A stretch of DNA of 64,000 nt from NCBI RefSeq assembly GCF_025137375.1, contig NZ_CP073720.1, positions 6,596,501-6,660,500 on the forward strand, given 5' to 3'. How positions within the stretch are numbered: the stretch's first letter is position 1; the number at the start of each line of letters is the position of its first letter. Source of the stretch: Dactylosporangium fulvum (GTDB lineage: Bacteria; Actinomycetota; Actinomycetes; Mycobacteriales; Micromonosporaceae). Below, one piece after another: positions 32,909-42,090 of the stretch. Both the position numbers and the translations under genes were made by a program. The notes under the pieces are model-generated. The model was given only the letters and a program-made list of their open reading frames with translations, did not search any database and had not been told where the DNA came from.

Positions 32909-33769
32909 TCAGCCGCCGGCCTGCTGGGCAGCGTCCAGCGCCAGGTTGAGCTCGAGGACGTTGACCGCCGGCTCGCCCATGAATCCGAGGGCGCGGCCGG
33001 TGGTGTGTTCGTCGACGAGGCGGCGCACCTCGGAGAGCGGCACGCGCCGGGTGGCCGCGACGCGGGGTGCCTGGAGACGGGCGTAGGCGACGCTGATGTG
33101 CGGGTCGAGGCCGCTGCCGCTGGCGGTCACCGCGTCGGCCGGGACGGCCGGCTTGTCCGGGGCGTCGCCGTGGACGGGGGTGGTGACGCCCTTGCTGTAG
33201 TCCTCGCCGGGCTTGGCGCACTCGACGGTGACACCCTGCCAGCTGGTGACGAACGGGGTCGCGGGGCATGCCTCGTTGAGGCTCACGGCGCGGGTGACCG
33301 GGCCGGTGGAGCCGTCGCGGTGGAACACGGCGAGGACCGCGCCGACGCCGTCCGATGTGCAGTACGGCCGCCTGCCGTCGACGCCTTCGAGTTCGCCGAT
33401 CGCCTTGCTGCGCGAGCAGACCAGGGTGAGCAGGCTCGCTCTACCGGGGGAGTCCACGACGCTCTCCGGGCCGAGGTTGCTGGCACCCGTCGCCGTCGGG
33501 TCGTAGCCGCCACCGGCGGCGGACGGGCGCGACTGGAAGTACTGCCGCAGCGGGTTGCCCAGCGTGTCGGTGAAGGACTGGCCGATGCGGCTGCTGCCGA
33601 CGGTCCTGCCGTCCCTGCGGATGAGCGAGCCGTCGGCGTTGCCGGCCAGGCCCGGGATGCGGGCGACGGCGACCATGAACAAGGGATAGGCCAGGCCGAG
33701 CACGACGGTGAGGACGACGACCGCGCGCAGGGCCGCGAAATGATGGGCCAGCCAGGCCGGGAGCCGCAT
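32909..33769 (-). CDS. kdpC: Potassium-transporting ATPase subunit KdpC
   Basis: A 286-residue KdpC, the single-helix chaperone subunit that raises ATP affinity of KdpB. The N-terminal helix is VVVLTVVLGLAYPLFMVAVA. Conserved parts are RIGQSFTDTLGNPLRQYFQS and PADAVTASGSGLDPHIS, ending in VNVLELNLALD. Enterobacterial KdpC is about 190 residues; the extra 95 here (about residues 95-190, with several Cys) form an insertion seen in many actinomycete versions. It lies 12 bp after kdpB. Confidence 0.95.
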   Translation of the reverse strand: MRLPAWLAHHFAALRAVVVLTVVLGLAYPLFMVAVARIPGLAGNADGSLIRRDGRTVGSSRIGQSFTDTLGNPLRQYFQSRPSAAGGGYDPTATGASNLGPESVVDSPGRASLLTLVCSRSKAIGELEGVDGRRPYCTSDGVGAVLAVFHRDGSTGPVTRAVSLNEACPATPFVTSWQGVTVECAKPGEDYSKGVTTPVHGDAPDKPAVPADAVTASGSGLDPHISVAYARLQAPRVAATRRVPLSEVRRLVDEHTTGRALGFMGEPAVNVLELNLALDAAQQAGG

Positions 33770-33781
33770 GCGGGATGCCTC

Positions 33782-35863
33782 TCAGACGCCCGGGACGTAC
33801 CGGATGAGGAGGTCGATGAGCTTGATGCCGATGAAGGGGACGATGATGCCGCCGAGGCCGTAGACGAGCAGGTTGCGGCGCAGCATGGCGGCGGCGCTGC
33901 CGGGCCGGTACCGCACACCGCGCAGGGCGAGCGGGATGAGCGCGACGATGATGACGGCGTTGAAGATGACCGCGGAGAGGATCGCCGATTCGGGTGAGGC
34001 CAGGCGCATGATGTTGAGCTTGTCGAGACCGGGGTAGATCGCGGCGAACATCGCCGGGATGATCGCGAAGTACTTGGCGATGTCGTTGGCGATGGAGAAC
34101 GTGGTCAACGCGCCGCGGGTGATGAGCAACTGCTTGCCGATCTCGACGATCTCGATGAGTTTCGTCGGGTCGGAGTCGAGGTCGACCATGTTGCCGGCCT
34201 CCTTCGCCGCCGAGGTGCCGGTGTTCATCGCGACCCCGACATCGGCCTGGGCCAGCGCCGGGGCGTCGTTGGTACCGTCACCGGTCATCGCGACGAGCTT
34301 GCCGCCCTGCTGCTCCTTCTTGATCAGCGCCATCTTGTCCTCGGGCGCCGCCTCGGCCAGAAAGTCGTCGACCCCGGCCTCCTCCGCGATCGCCCGAGCG
34401 GTCAGCGCGTTGTCACCGGTGATCATCACCGTGCGGATCCCGAGCCGGCGCATCTCGTCGAACCGCTGCCGCATGCCCTGCTTCACCACGTCCTTGAGGT
34501 GAATGACGCCCAGGGCACGGGCCGGCTCGTCCGCGACGCGCTCGGCGACCACCAGCGGCGTGCCGCCCGACGACGAGACCGCGTCGACGATCGCCCCCAC
34601 GTCGTTCGCCGGACGGCCGCCGTGTTCACGGACCCACCGCATGACGGCCGCGGCGGCGCCCTTGCGGATCTGGCGGCCCTCGATGTCAACACCGGACATG
34701 CGGGTCTGCGCCGTGAACGGCACCCAGACGGCACCGGTGACGTCCCGTTCCCGCAGGCCGTGGTGCTCCTTCGCGTACACGACGATGCTGCGCCCCTCCG
34801 GCGTCGCGTCGGCGAGACTGGACAACTGGGCGGCCTCCGCAAGCTCCTGCACGCCGACCCCTTCCACCGGCAGCAGGTCACCGGCCTGCCGGTTGCCGAG
34901 GGTGATGGTGCCGGTCTTGTCCAGCAGCAGCGTGTTCACATCACCGGCCGCCTCGACCGCCCGACCGGACATGGCAAGCACGTTGCGCTGCACCAACCGA
35001 TCCATACCAGCGATACCGATCGCCGACAGCAACGCCCCGATCGTCGTCGGAATCAGACAGACCAACAGCGACACCAGCACAATCCCGGCCACCCCGTCGG
35101 CATTCAGCGCCGCAGAATCCGGGGCGAACGCCCGCACCCCCTTCGAGAAAATCGCGAGAGGCTGCAGAGTCGCCACGGCAAGCAGAAAAACGATGGTGAG
35201 CGAAGCGAGCAGGATGTTCAACGCGATCTCGTTCGGCGTCTTCTGCCGATTCGCACCCTCAACCAACGCGATCATCCGATCGATGAAACTCTCCCCCGGC
35301 CGCTGCGTGATCCGCACGACAATCCGGTCCGACAACACCTTCGTCCCACCGGTCACCGCCGACCGGTCACCACCGGACTCCCGGATCACCGGCGCCGACT
35401 CACCGGTGATGGCCGACTCATCAACCGACGCGATACCCTCGATCACATCACCGTCACCCGGAATGACCTGCCCAGCCTCCACCACCACCACATCACCCCG
35501 CCGCAACTCCGGCGCCGGCACCGGCTCCTCGACACCGCCGACCAACCGCCGGGCCACAGTGTCCTGCTTCGCCCGGCGCAACGTGTCCGCCTGCGCCTTA
35601 CCCCGCCCCTCGGCAACAGCCTCGGCAAGATTGGCGAACAGCACCGTCAGCCACAGCCACACCGCGATCGCCCACGCGAACACACTCGGATGAACAACGG
35701 CGAGAACCGTCGTGAACACCGAACCGACCTCAACGATGAACATCACCGGGTTACGCCACAGCGTCGCCGGGTTGAGCTTGCGCAACGCGTCGGGCAGCGA
35801 CTTCCACAACTGGGCCGGGTCGAGCAGACCGCCGGCGACACGGCCCCGTGCCGCCGCGGTCAC
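33782..35863 (-). CDS. kdpB: Potassium-transporting P-type ATPase KdpB
   Basis: A 693-residue catalytic subunit that hydrolyses ATP to drive K+ uptake. It has DESAITGESAPVIRESG, the phosphorylation motif LLLDKTGTITLGNR, VMITGDNALTARAIAEE, and MTGDGTNDAPALAQADVGVA. The start is GTG 35863, whose bases overlap the kdpA stop (GTGA), so the two are translationally coupled. Signals for the sensor pair KdpDE are not in the window. Confidence 0.97.
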   Translation of the reverse strand: MTAAARGRVAGGLLDPAQLWKSLPDALRKLNPATLWRNPVMFIVEVGSVFTTVLAVVHPSVFAWAIAVWLWLTVLFANLAEAVAEGRGKAQADTLRRAKQDTVARRLVGGVEEPVPAPELRRGDVVVVEAGQVIPGDGDVIEGIASVDESAITGESAPVIRESGGDRSAVTGGTKVLSDRIVVRITQRPGESFIDRMIALVEGANRQKTPNEIALNILLASLTIVFLLAVATLQPLAIFSKGVRAFAPDSAALNADGVAGIVLVSLLVCLIPTTIGALLSAIGIAGMDRLVQRNVLAMSGRAVEAAGDVNTLLLDKTGTITLGNRQAGDLLPVEGVGVQELAEAAQLSSLADATPEGRSIVVYAKEHHGLRERDVTGAVWVPFTAQTRMSGVDIEGRQIRKGAAAAVMRWVREHGGRPANDVGAIVDAVSSSGGTPLVVAERVADEPARALGVIHLKDVVKQGMRQRFDEMRRLGIRTVMITGDNALTARAIAEEAGVDDFLAEAAPEDKMALIKKEQQGGKLVAMTGDGTNDAPALAQADVGVAMNTGTSAAKEAGNMVDLDSDPTKLIEIVEIGKQLLITRGALTTFSIANDIAKYFAIIPAMFAAIYPGLDKLNIMRLASPESAILSAVIFNAVIIVALIPLALRGVRYRPGSAAAMLRRNLLVYGLGGIIVPFIGIKLIDLLIRYVPGV

Positions 35864-37521
35864 TGGATGCCTTCCGCAAGCGGCGCCAGCGCGAGCGCCG
35901 GCAGGTAGGTCAGCGCGACCACGATGACGGTCACCGCCACGACCATGCCGACGAACAGCGGCTGGTAGGTCCGCAGGGTCCCGCTGGACTGGGGCACCGG
36001 CCGCTGCCGGGCGAGCGACCCGGCCAGGCCGAGCACGAAGATGATCGGCAGGAACCGGCCGAACAGCATGCACAGCCCGAGGGCGATGTTGTAGAAGGGC
36101 GTGTCGGCACTGAGGCCCGCGAAGGCGGAGCCGTTGTTGTTCGACGCCGAGGTGAACGCGTAGAGCACCTCGGAGAGGCCGTGCGCGCCGGTGTTGAGCA
36201 TCGACGAGCGCGCGGTGGCCGAGCCCATCGCGACCGCGGTGCCGACCAGGACCAGCGCGGGGGTCGTGAGCAGGTAGAGCGACGCGAACTTGATCTCCCG
36301 CGAACCGATCTTCTTACCCAGATACTCCGGCGTACGACCCACCATGAGCCCCGCGACAAAAACCGTGATGACGGCGAGCATCAACATGCCGTACAACCCC
36401 GAACCCACACCACCCGGAGCCACCTCACCCAGCATCATGTTCAACATCGTGATCATGCCGCCCAACGCCGTGTACGAGTCGTGGAACGAGTTCACCGCAC
36501 CCGTCGACGTCAACGTGGTGACCGCCCCGAACGTCGCCGACTGGGACACCCCGAAGCGGCTCTCCGTGCCTTCCGTACTGGCGCCCGCGGCCGTCGGGAC
36601 GGTGCCACCGTGGGCCAACTGGAGGGCGTTGATCGCGACAACGCTGGCGATCGCGATGATCGCCATGATGGCGGCGATCGCCAGGCCCTGCCGCTTGTCG
36701 CCCACCATCCGCCCGAACACACGAGGCAGCGTGAACGGGATGAACAGGATCAGGAACAACTCGATCCAGTTCGTCCAGCTCGTCGGGTTCTCGAACGGAT
36801 GCGCACTGTTGGCGTTGTAGAACCCACCACCGTTCGTACCCAACTCCTTGATAACCTCCTGACTGGCCACCGGCCCGCCGGTGATGGCCTGCGACCCCCC
36901 ACCCAGAGTCACCACATCGGTACCGGCGCTGAGATTCTGCACCGCACCGCCGGCGATGAGCAGGACCGCACCGATCACCGCCACGGGCAGCAGGATCCGC
37001 ACACAGACCCGCACCAGGTCGACCCAGAAGTTCCCGAGCCGATCCGTCCTCGACCGGGCGAAACCCCGCACCAGCGCGACCGCGACGGAAATACCGACAG
37101 CGGCAGAGGCGAAGTTCTGCACCGCCAGACCCGCCATCTGCACCAGATGACCCATCGTCGACTCACCCGAATACGACTGCCAGTTCGTGTTCGTCACAAA
37201 ACTGACCGCAGTGTTCCAGGCCTGGTCCGGCGCGACGGGCCGCATCCCCAGCGACAGCCACAGGTGGTTCTGCAGACGCTGGAACAGGTACAGAAACAGG
37301 ATCGAGATCGCCGAAAAGGCCAGCACACTACGGGCGTAGACACCCCAGGACTGCTCACCACCGGGATTGACACCGACCGCACGGAAGAACACACGCTCGA
37401 CCCCGAGATGACGCGACGAGGTGATCGCCTTGAACATGTAGTCACCGAACGGCCGATACACCACCACCAAGGCGAGGACCAGCGAGACGATGAAGACGAC
37501 GCCCGCGGTGGTGGGGCTCAT
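35860..37521 (-). CDS. kdpA: Potassium-binding channel-like subunit KdpA
   Basis: A 553-residue membrane subunit with K+ selectivity-like loops. It shows FVTNTNWQSYSGESTMGHLV, GTNGGGFYNANSAHPFENP, and FNNG-type SASNNNGSAFAGLS, all characteristic. ATG 37521 overlaps the kdpF stop by one base. The complete order is small ORF, kdpF, kdpA, kdpB, kdpC on the minus strand. Confidence 0.97.
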   Translation of the reverse strand: MSPTTAGVVFIVSLVLALVVVYRPFGDYMFKAITSSRHLGVERVFFRAVGVNPGGEQSWGVYARSVLAFSAISILFLYLFQRLQNHLWLSLGMRPVAPDQAWNTAVSFVTNTNWQSYSGESTMGHLVQMAGLAVQNFASAAVGISVAVALVRGFARSRTDRLGNFWVDLVRVCVRILLPVAVIGAVLLIAGGAVQNLSAGTDVVTLGGGSQAITGGPVASQEVIKELGTNGGGFYNANSAHPFENPTSWTNWIELFLILFIPFTLPRVFGRMVGDKRQGLAIAAIMAIIAIASVVAINALQLAHGGTVPTAAGASTEGTESRFGVSQSATFGAVTTLTSTGAVNSFHDSYTALGGMITMLNMMLGEVAPGGVGSGLYGMLMLAVITVFVAGLMVGRTPEYLGKKIGSREIKFASLYLLTTPALVLVGTAVAMGSATARSSMLNTGAHGLSEVLYAFTSASNNNGSAFAGLSADTPFYNIALGLCMLFGRFLPIIFVLGLAGSLARQRPVPQSSGTLRTYQPLFVGMVVAVTVIVVALTYLPALALAPLAEGIQ

Positions 37522-37610
37522 CAGAACCGCTCCGGAAAGAGCAGGGCAGTCACGAGATACGCCGTGACGGCGACCGCGAGGATCAGGCCGACGAGGTTCT
37601 CGACGCTCAC
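37521..37610 (-). CDS. kdpF: KdpF, stabilising peptide of the Kdp complex
   Basis: A 29-residue single-helix peptide from GTG 37610: MSVENLVGLILAVAVTAYLV followed by TALLFPERF. The LFPERF end is diagnostic for KdpF. It overlaps kdpA by one base and the preceding small ORF by 4 bases (GTGA). Confidence 0.92.
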   Translation of the reverse strand: MSVENLVGLILAVAVTAYLVTALLFPERF

Positions 37611-37690
37611 AGCCGCTCCACCGCCCGCACCGCCAGGCCGAGCAGCGCGAACGCCGCGATCGTCAGCAGCACGAACACCACATCAGCCAC
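37607..37690 (-). CDS. 27-residue membrane peptide leading the kdp operon
   Basis: From GTG 37690 the frame reads MADVVFVLLTIAAFALLGLA followed by VRAVERL. A single hydrophobic helix with a short basic-acidic tail, its stop overlaps the kdpF start (GTGA). I have seen similar tiny ORFs ahead of kdpF in other actinomycetes, usually unannotated. No strong Shine-Dalgarno is present. It could be an extra small subunit or a translational leader. Confidence 0.7.
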   Translation of the reverse strand: MADVVFVLLTIAAFALLGLAVRAVERL

Positions 37691-37744
37691 GACAGCGTTT
37701 CTTGACCGCCTTTGCGGCGCCCACGCTCGCACCGCCGGATGAAA

Positions 37745-39400
37745 TCAGCGGCCGCGGAGGTCCCAGAGCCACAGACCGCCGATCTGCCGGCCCGGGCCCA
37801 CCAGGGCGTCGATCGTGGCCCGCGTCGATGCGGCCGCATCACCCTCCGGGGCCAGGATGATGGCGGTCCGCCAGTAGGCGAAGTCCGCACGGGCACGGGC
37901 GCGGTCCGCGTCGGTCACCGGGCCGCCGTGGGTGATGACGTTGTCGGTCGGGCGCCGGGGCGGGCCGACGACGGCGTGGTTGCCGTCGACCCCGCCGGCC
38001 GGGCCGAGGAAGTAGCCGTGCGACAGCCGCATGTCCAGCCCCGTCGCGGCCGACCACTGCATCGGCTGGAAGTGGTCGAACGTCGCGAGCGGCACGACCA
38101 GTACCGACTGGTCCGGCCCCACGTAGGACCGCCACTCGCCGGAGGTGATGAACGTGGGCACCGGCGGCCGCTCGATGACGCGGATCGGGGTCGGTGCGGC
38201 CGGCACCAGAATGGCGGCCACCAGGCCGATCGACAGGACCCGCGGAGCTGCCAGCCGCGACAGGCCGATGGCGGCCAGCGGCGCCACCGCCCAGGTCAGC
38301 ACCTCACCGAGCCGTGTCGGCAGCAGCGTGTCGAAGAGCGGCAGGCGGTTGAGCAGCGCGTACGGCCCGGGGATGCCGATCTCCCGCCCGCGCAGGGCCG
38401 GTTCGGGCCCGAACGACAGCACGGCGAAGACGACGCCGGTGATCGCGAGCGCGCGGACCAGCCGCTCGCGCCACAGCCAGATCACCACGGCGGTGACGGC
38501 GATGACGAGCGGCCAGCCGAGGTGCCCGTGCTGCTCGGCGGAGAAGCCGGGAGCCGGCTCGTACTCGCTGATCCGCGTGGCGACGGACGTGCGGGAGAAC
38601 GACGTCAGCCCGAGCAGGTCGGTGCGGAATCGGGTCATCTGCGGCTCGCCGCCGTGGTAGGCGGCCGGCCCGGCGAACTGCCACCACAGCGGGTACGCCA
38701 GGACCACCAGCGCCGCGACGGCCGAGACCCCGAGGCCGGCGAGCATCGGCCGCCATCCGGTCAGCGGCTCGTACAGCAACACGAAGAGCCCTGCCGCGAG
38801 CGCGGTGATGAACAGGGTCTCCTCGTTGATGAACGCCTGCCAGACCACGAGTGCGGCCAGGATGAGCCCGTTGCGCAGCCAGCGCCCCTCCTCGCGGAGC
38901 TTCAGCAGGCGCCAGACGATGACCGGCACGAGGAACTGCGCGGTGAGGTTCGGGTGGAACGTGGCGTGGTTGGCGACGCTGGGCGCGAAGCCGCCGATGA
39001 GCCCACCGACCCAGGCGGCGGCCGGGTGGCCGGGAACGACGTGCCGGGAGAGCAGCCAGTACCAGGCGGCGGCCGTCCCGGCGACCGTGAGCACGACGAG
39101 CACGTCGAAGGAGATCCCGGGTCCGAACAGCAGCGTCACCGGCGCCATCGGCACGCCGAGGCCGAGCATCGTCGTGTTGGCCATGGCGTTGACGCCGACC
39201 GGGGCGTTGAGCTCGTTGATGAAAAACGGGTTGTCGCCGTGGACGACCACACGCGCGGCGAACCTCAGGAAGTATTCGGCGAGGATGCGGTCGCCGGGGG
39301 TATACGGCACCCGGTCGCCGGGGTTTGCGAGCAGCCTGATGCAGAGCAGCGCAGCCCCGAGGACGTAGCTGCCCACCGCTGGGAGATCAGTTCGCCGCAT
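37745..39400 (-). CDS. Large polytopic membrane protein with C-terminal soluble domain (paralogue 1)
   Basis: A 551-residue integral membrane protein with about 11-12 helices, then a C-terminal domain of about 150 residues ending LWLWDLRGR. The start ATG 39400 has CAGGG upstream; GTG 39436 gives a longer form. A luminal-type loop DNPFFINELNAPVGVNAMAN follows the first helix, as in GT-C glycosyltransferase-like proteins. A second protein with the same plan lies at 48049-49821. It is most likely a glycosyltransferase-like or polysaccharide-related membrane protein; no catalytic motif is certain. Confidence 0.7.
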   Translation of the reverse strand: MRRTDLPAVGSYVLGAALLCIRLLANPGDRVPYTPGDRILAEYFLRFAARVVVHGDNPFFINELNAPVGVNAMANTTMLGLGVPMAPVTLLFGPGISFDVLVVLTVAGTAAAWYWLLSRHVVPGHPAAAWVGGLIGGFAPSVANHATFHPNLTAQFLVPVIVWRLLKLREEGRWLRNGLILAALVVWQAFINEETLFITALAAGLFVLLYEPLTGWRPMLAGLGVSAVAALVVLAYPLWWQFAGPAAYHGGEPQMTRFRTDLLGLTSFSRTSVATRISEYEPAPGFSAEQHGHLGWPLVIAVTAVVIWLWRERLVRALAITGVVFAVLSFGPEPALRGREIGIPGPYALLNRLPLFDTLLPTRLGEVLTWAVAPLAAIGLSRLAAPRVLSIGLVAAILVPAAPTPIRVIERPPVPTFITSGEWRSYVGPDQSVLVVPLATFDHFQPMQWSAATGLDMRLSHGYFLGPAGGVDGNHAVVGPPRRPTDNVITHGGPVTDADRARARADFAYWRTAIILAPEGDAAASTRATIDALVGPGRQIGGLWLWDLRGR

Positions 39401-39445
39401 GTTCGCGCCCTGCACCATACACAACGTGATCGCCACGAACGAGAA

Positions 39446-39483
39446 CCGCCCCGGCGTCCGGAGGGGTTCGGACGCCGGGGCGG
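39446..39483. terminator. 15-bp hairpin between the ARPP-1 gene and the membrane protein gene
   Basis: Arms 39446-39460 and 39469-39483 are perfect complements (CCGCCCCGGCGTCCG) with an 8-nt loop. For leftward transcripts it lies after the ARPP-1-like gene and about 45 bp before the next start. A smaller dyad (ACCGCGG/CCGCGGT) lies near 39640. Confidence 0.7.
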
Positions 39484-39660
39484 GCGGCTTGTGATGGCGG
39501 GTGGGGCGGCCAGCGCCGTGGCGACATTACACGCAACCACCGTGCTGAACGATGTTGTCATTTACCCCGATCTGGAATCGGAGGGGCTATCGACCGGGCC
39601 TGGCTCAGTCCCGCCATCGAGATCAGTCAACCGCGGACCGGGCCCGCGGTCAACCGGATT

Positions 39661-40611
39661 TCACGCGGCCAGTGTGAACAGCGACGCGTAGACCAGCCGC
39701 CGGCCGTCGGTCACGATCTGGCCGCCCACCGACTCACCGAGCACAGTGGACAGTCGCAGGTCGAGGTACCGCTCCTCCTCGACCGGCTCGCCCGGCCGCC
39801 ACGCGGCGCGCGCCAGCCACCCGCCCACCTCGTCGGCGACCGCGCGGCGACGCTCCGCGAGCGCGGTGCGCAGCCCGTCGAGGCCGTCGACCTCGAACGG
39901 CTCGGCCGGCGTCTCCGGTGCCGCGTCCGAGAACCACGCCGCCGGCCCGTAGGCGAAGCAGACCAGCGCCATCCAGACCTCGGCGAAGTACACCGGGTCG
40001 GGCGCGATCTCGACGCCGGCGAGTCGGTCGCCGACGAAGAAGAGCGCGCCGAGCTGCCCGTCGAGCAGTTCGAGACGGCTCTGGTACTGCGTGAGCCCGG
40101 CCCGCTTGCGGGTCAGCACCTGCTCCAGGTGACCGCGCCGCGGCAGGCCGTAACGCCCGTTGAACCGCGCGATGTCGCTCCACAGCTTGCTGTACTGCCG
40201 GGTGCCCCGCAGCCGCAGCGCCTCGCCGCGCAGCTCCACCGGCAGGACGAAGAACCACTGGTCGCGTCCGGCCAGGTAACCGCCCTGGCTCTCCTGCACG
40301 CAGCAGGCGTCGTCGAACCGCAGCGTCTGCCCGGCGCCGATGAACGCCGACCGGCACAGCGCGTGGTTCTGCGCCGCGTCCTGGATGTACCCCACGTGCA
40401 GCGGCACGATCGCCACGCCCGACGGCGCCGGGTTGGCCAGCTCCACCTGCCCGTAGCTGACGACACGGCCGAGCTTCAGCCCGGAGCGGGGCGGCACGAT
40501 GCCGGGGTACGCGGGGCCGAAGACCGGCACCATGGTCAGCGCACCGGCCCGTTGCGGCTGCCCCAGCCGGTAGCCGGAGACGTCCGCCGGGACGACGTCG
40601 AGCACACTCAT
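39661..40611 (-). CDS. ARPP-1-like domain protein
   Basis: A 316-residue protein. The start ATG 40611 follows from the ATGA overlap with the vWA gene. The N-terminal part YRLGQPQRAGALTMVPVFGP matches the opening strand of the ARPP-1 domain, a beta-rich domain named for its association with ADP-ribosylglycohydrolase and rhodanese-phosphatase genes. LANPAPSGVAIVPLHVGYIQ and AGQTLRFDDACCVQESQGGY follow, also typical. The C-terminal half is helical and ends LFTLAA. Its biochemical role is not known. It probably works with the overlapping vWA protein. Confidence 0.65.
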   Translation of the reverse strand: MSVLDVVPADVSGYRLGQPQRAGALTMVPVFGPAYPGIVPPRSGLKLGRVVSYGQVELANPAPSGVAIVPLHVGYIQDAAQNHALCRSAFIGAGQTLRFDDACCVQESQGGYLAGRDQWFFVLPVELRGEALRLRGTRQYSKLWSDIARFNGRYGLPRRGHLEQVLTRKRAGLTQYQSRLELLDGQLGALFFVGDRLAGVEIAPDPVYFAEVWMALVCFAYGPAAWFSDAAPETPAEPFEVDGLDGLRTALAERRRAVADEVGGWLARAAWRPGEPVEEERYLDLRLSTVLGESVGGQIVTDGRRLVYASLFTLAA

Positions 40612-41903
40612 CGCGAACCTCCTTCCAGGACCCGTTCCGCCAGGATCAGGCGGCGGCGCAGCTCCGCGCCGAGCCAGCGCTCCGCCTCGGCACCTTCCAC
40701 ATGGGACAGCACCCACAGCACCAGCGCCGCCAGGTCGTCGGAGTGCCAGAACGAGCGCTGCGGCAGGCGCGGCGCGGGCCGGCGCAGCGTCAGGTCGTCG
40801 GCGTGGCCGAACGTCGCCTGGCAGAACACGACCGGCGTGTGCACCCCGACCCGCGGCAGCGTCTCAGCTACCCGGGCCAGGTCGCCGGGGTAGACGTTCT
40901 CGTAGCCGTCGGACGCGACGGCGACCACGTCGGCCCCCGCCCCGACGGCGTCGAGCACCCCGGTGGCGAGGTCGGTCGCGCCGCCCGGCCGATCACCGGC
41001 GCCGCCGACGCGCACCACGACCAGCGTCTCGCACACCCGCTCGAGCACCCGCCGGAACGCATCGACCTGCGACGCCACCGCCCACTCGCGGTCGCCGTAG
41101 CCGCGCATCGACGCCGAGTCGTCGACCACCAGGGCGACCCGCCCGTGGTAGCGCGGCAGCGCCGCGGTGGCCGCGTCGAGGTATCGCCCGGCGGCCGGCT
41201 CCAGCTCGGAGCCGGGCCCGCCGCGGAACAGGTGCACCAGCGTCGCGGCGAGGTCGCCGCGGTTGGTGGCGGTGACGACGTCCGGGCGCTCGCCGGCCAT
41301 GTCGAGGTCGCCGGCCGCGGCCGGCGGCGCCGTCACCGCGGTCGTGGTCACGGGCGTGTAGAGCAGCGGCACCCGTCCCGGCGCCGCGCCGAACCGGGCC
41401 AGCGCGTGCCGGACCGGCCGGCCCTCGGCGAGCTGCCGCGCGCAGGCCCGCGCGGTCCGCTTGCCGAGCGCGTGCTCGAAGCAGTCCACGGCGATGCCAC
41501 GGCGGGCCCGGATGAGCTCGGCGGCGTCCGGGTGCTCCAGCAGCACGGCGAGGGCGGTCCGCGTGACGTGCCGGTGGTTGGCCCGGCGCCGCCGGACGGC
41601 CAGCAGCACGGTCAGCACGTCGGTCGGCGCGAGCCCGAGGGCCAGCACCCGGCAGACCCGCGACAGCGTCGCCCGGGTTTCGTCGTCATGGCCGGCCCAC
41701 GAGCTGACCAGCAGCTGGAGCAGGACCCGGCAGCGCTGCGCGGCCAGCGCGCCGGGGACGAGGGCCGTCAGCGCATACCGCTGCGGATCCGCGCGATACC
41801 GCTCGGCGTGCAGAGCCTCGTCGTCCCACACCACGTCACCGGCGCGCGGCACGCGCACCGGCGCACCGTGCTGCTGCAGGTGGCTCACGAACTCCGCGGT
41901 CAC
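40608..41903 (-). CDS. vWA-domain protein with helical N-terminal region (TROVE-like layout)
   Basis: A 431-residue protein. GTG 41903 has AAGGAGG about 7 nt upstream, inside a palindrome. The N-terminal half is alpha-helical (HEAT-like, with several R-rich repeats), reminiscent of the Ro/TROVE RNA-binding fold but without a sure signature. The C-terminal half is a von Willebrand A domain with an intact MIDAS: VALVVDDSASMRG (DxSxS), GGATDLATG (Thr) and VAVASDGYEN (Asp). It overlaps the ARPP-1-like gene by 4 nt. A link to RNA binding or stress response is an inference. Confidence 0.65.
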   Translation of the reverse strand: MTAEFVSHLQQHGAPVRVPRAGDVVWDDEALHAERYRADPQRYALTALVPGALAAQRCRVLLQLLVSSWAGHDDETRATLSRVCRVLALGLAPTDVLTVLLAVRRRRANHRHVTRTALAVLLEHPDAAELIRARRGIAVDCFEHALGKRTARACARQLAEGRPVRHALARFGAAPGRVPLLYTPVTTTAVTAPPAAAGDLDMAGERPDVVTATNRGDLAATLVHLFRGGPGSELEPAAGRYLDAATAALPRYHGRVALVVDDSASMRGYGDREWAVASQVDAFRRVLERVCETLVVVRVGGAGDRPGGATDLATGVLDAVGAGADVVAVASDGYENVYPGDLARVAETLPRVGVHTPVVFCQATFGHADDLTLRRPAPRLPQRSFWHSDDLAALVLWVLSHVEGAEAERWLGAELRRRLILAERVLEGGSR

Positions 41904-41909
41904 GACGCT

Positions 41910-41951
41910 CCCTCCTTCCATATCGACGAACGCGTCGATATGGAAGGAGGG
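41910..41951. promoter_or_regulatory. 19-bp perfect palindrome containing Shine-Dalgarno sequences on both strands
   Basis: Arms 41910-41928 and 41933-41951 are perfect complements with a 4-nt centre (aacg). The core is ATATCGACG and CGTCGATAT, and each outer end is GGAAGGAGGG on one strand. One end is the ribosome binding site for the vWA gene. The other faces a short rightward frame starting at GTG 41959. It may be an operator, or an RNA hairpin that hides the ribosome binding site. Confidence 0.8.
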
Positions 41952-41958
41952 TAGCCGC

Positions 41959-42090
41959 GTGAAACTCGGTGGCTCGACAGGTATTCCGCGTGCTGCGGTC
42001 TCAGCCGCGAGGTGGGGATCGGCGGCGATCGACGACTCGGAGTGGCGGCGGTCGCGCGGTTGCGGCCCTCCGCGAAGCAGCCATCGATGA
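41959..42090 (+). CDS. Possible 43-residue leader peptide
   Basis: GTG 41959 follows GGAGG at 41946 with good spacing. The product MKLGGSTGIPRAAVSAARWG and the rest is basic, with no membrane helix and no known family. It lies in the 318-bp gap between the vWA gene and the STAND ATPase gene. It could be a leader for the downstream gene or chance. Confidence 0.25.
   Translation: MKLGGSTGIPRAAVSAARWGSAAIDDSEWRRSRGCGPPRSSHR

Noticed and set aside
32665..32949. 94-residue frame KKSLGGGLNELRR as an intact gene
   Set aside because: Only a short middle part matches a lipid kinase; the start and the following part lie in another frame, so it is a broken remnant.
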